Program-made: the position numbers and the translations under genes
The notes under the pieces: model-generated
Databases searched by the model: none
What the model was told of the DNA's origin: nothing
What the model saw: only the letters and a program-made list of their open reading frames with translations
Part shown: in pieces, positions 5,439-5,869 of the stretch
Numbering within the stretch: position 1 is the stretch's first letter
Layout of the letters: every line of letters begins with the position of its first letter
Source of the DNA: Planctomycetia bacterium
GTDB lineage: Bacteria > Planctomycetota > Phycisphaerae > Phycisphaerales > SM1A02
Assembly: GCA_005804005.1 (NCBI GenBank)
Contig: SYPI01000073.1
Location: 1-5,869 of the forward strand
Direction: 5' to 3'
Length of the DNA stretch: 5,869 nt

Positions 5439-5443
5439 AGGAG
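5439..5443 (+). promoter_or_regulatory. Ribosome binding site of atpD
   Basis: AGGAG lies 5 nt before the ATG at 5449. This strong site sets the atpD start and suits a highly expressed gene; the other plus-strand genes in the window have weak or no such site. Confidence 0.8.
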
Positions 5444-5448
5444 CAGAC

Positions 5449-5869
5449 ATGGCCACGCAAGGCACGATTTCTCAGGTCATCGGTTCGACATTCGACGCCC
5501 AGTTTCCCGAGGAAACGCTGCCGGACATCTACAACGCCGTGCATGTCGACTTCGTCTTCCGGGGTGAAAGGCAGCGGCTGGTTGGCGAGGTTGCCAAGCA
5601 CCTCGGCGGCGGGCAGGTGCGCTGCGTGGCGCTGGCCTCGACCGACGGCATCAAGCGCGGCGATCCGTGCCTCGACACCGGTACGCCGGTGAAGGTGCCG
5701 GTTGGTGAGCAGGTGCTCGGCCGGGTGTTCAATCTGCTCGGCCAGCCGGTCGATGAGCGCGGGGCTTGTGAGGCGACCGAGTACGAGCCGATTCACCGGG
5801 AGGCCCCCAAGTTCGTCGAACTGAATCCCAAAACTGAAATCCTTCAGACCGGCATCAAGGTCATCGATC
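5449..5869 (+). CDS. atpD: F1 ATP synthase beta subunit, N-terminal part, 3' truncated by the window
   Basis: The first 140 residues are present. G-T-I-S-Q-V-I-G-S-T-F-D-A-Q-F-P (5-20), LP-D-I-Y-N-A-V (24-30), EVAKHLGGGQVRCVAL (47-62), S-T-D-G-I-K-R-G (64-71), the V-P-V-G-E-x-x-L-G-R-V-F-N-L-L-G-Q-P-V-D tract (83-102), P-IHREAP (113-119) and K-T-E-I-L-Q-T-GIKVID at the edge are the beta-barrel domain and the approach to the nucleotide-binding domain of AtpD. The Walker A loop would lie just past the window. The protein is the catalytic subunit of the F1 part of ATP synthase. The wording fits the canonical F-type beta and not the N-ATPase paralogue. The gene upstream is manA rather than atpG, so atpD is detached from the usual atpAGD order here and seems to have its own promoter. 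Confidence 0.96.
   Translation, partial: MATQGTISQVIGSTFDAQFPEETLPDIYNAVHVDFVFRGERQRLVGEVAKHLGGGQVRCVALASTDGIKRGDPCLDTGTPVKVPVGEQVLGRVFNLLGQPVDERGACEATEYEPIHREAPKFVELNPKTEILQTGIKVID

Overview
The window is GC-rich, densely coding bacterial chromosome. It looks like a member of the Planctomycetota, most plausibly class Phycisphaerae or a relative. This is inferred from protein flavour: a small Hc1/histone H1-like protein, a FabZ homologue with a long N-terminal extension, a glycosyltransferase family 9 tail and an AtpD N-terminus that all resemble planctomycete proteins as I remember them. No rRNA, tRNA, mobile element or CRISPR is visible. I ran no database search.

Layout. Positions 1-2961 hold four plus-strand genes packed like an operon: the 3' end of a GT9 (heptosyltransferase-like) gene, plsY (phospholipid synthesis), purB (adenylosuccinate lyase) and an isochorismatase-family cysteine hydrolase. 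The junctions are 26 nt, a 4-base ATGA overlap and 2 nt. A small Hc1-like gene lies on the minus strand at 2958-3143, and its stop codon overlaps the stop of the hydrolase. A 163-nt divergent intergenic region follows, with a recognisable sigma70-like promoter facing right. Next come a FabZ-like dehydratase with a probable TTG start (3307-3780) and a class I mannose-6-phosphate isomerase gene (from 3822). The window ends in the first 140 codons of atpD (from 5449).

The oddest feature is the manA reading frame. The isomerase domain ends near residue 335, but the frame runs without a stop into a textbook lipoprotein signal peptide (Arg-rich start, hydrophobic core, A-A-G-C lipobox), then a Pro-rich linker and a helical domain I do not recognise. 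It ends at residue 516. Either two genes share one frame through an internal GTG start at 4797, or a stop codon has been lost and a cytoplasmic enzyme is fused to a membrane-anchored module.

The genes are mostly housekeeping: envelope sugar and lipid metabolism (GT9, PlsY, FabZ-like, ManA), purine synthesis, a chromatin-like protein and energy conversion. I see no defence or biosynthetic system. The unexplained signals are the ManA-lipoprotein frame, a perfect 20-bp palindrome near the end of purB, and matching promoter-like elements at matching distances before the fabZ-like gene and atpD.
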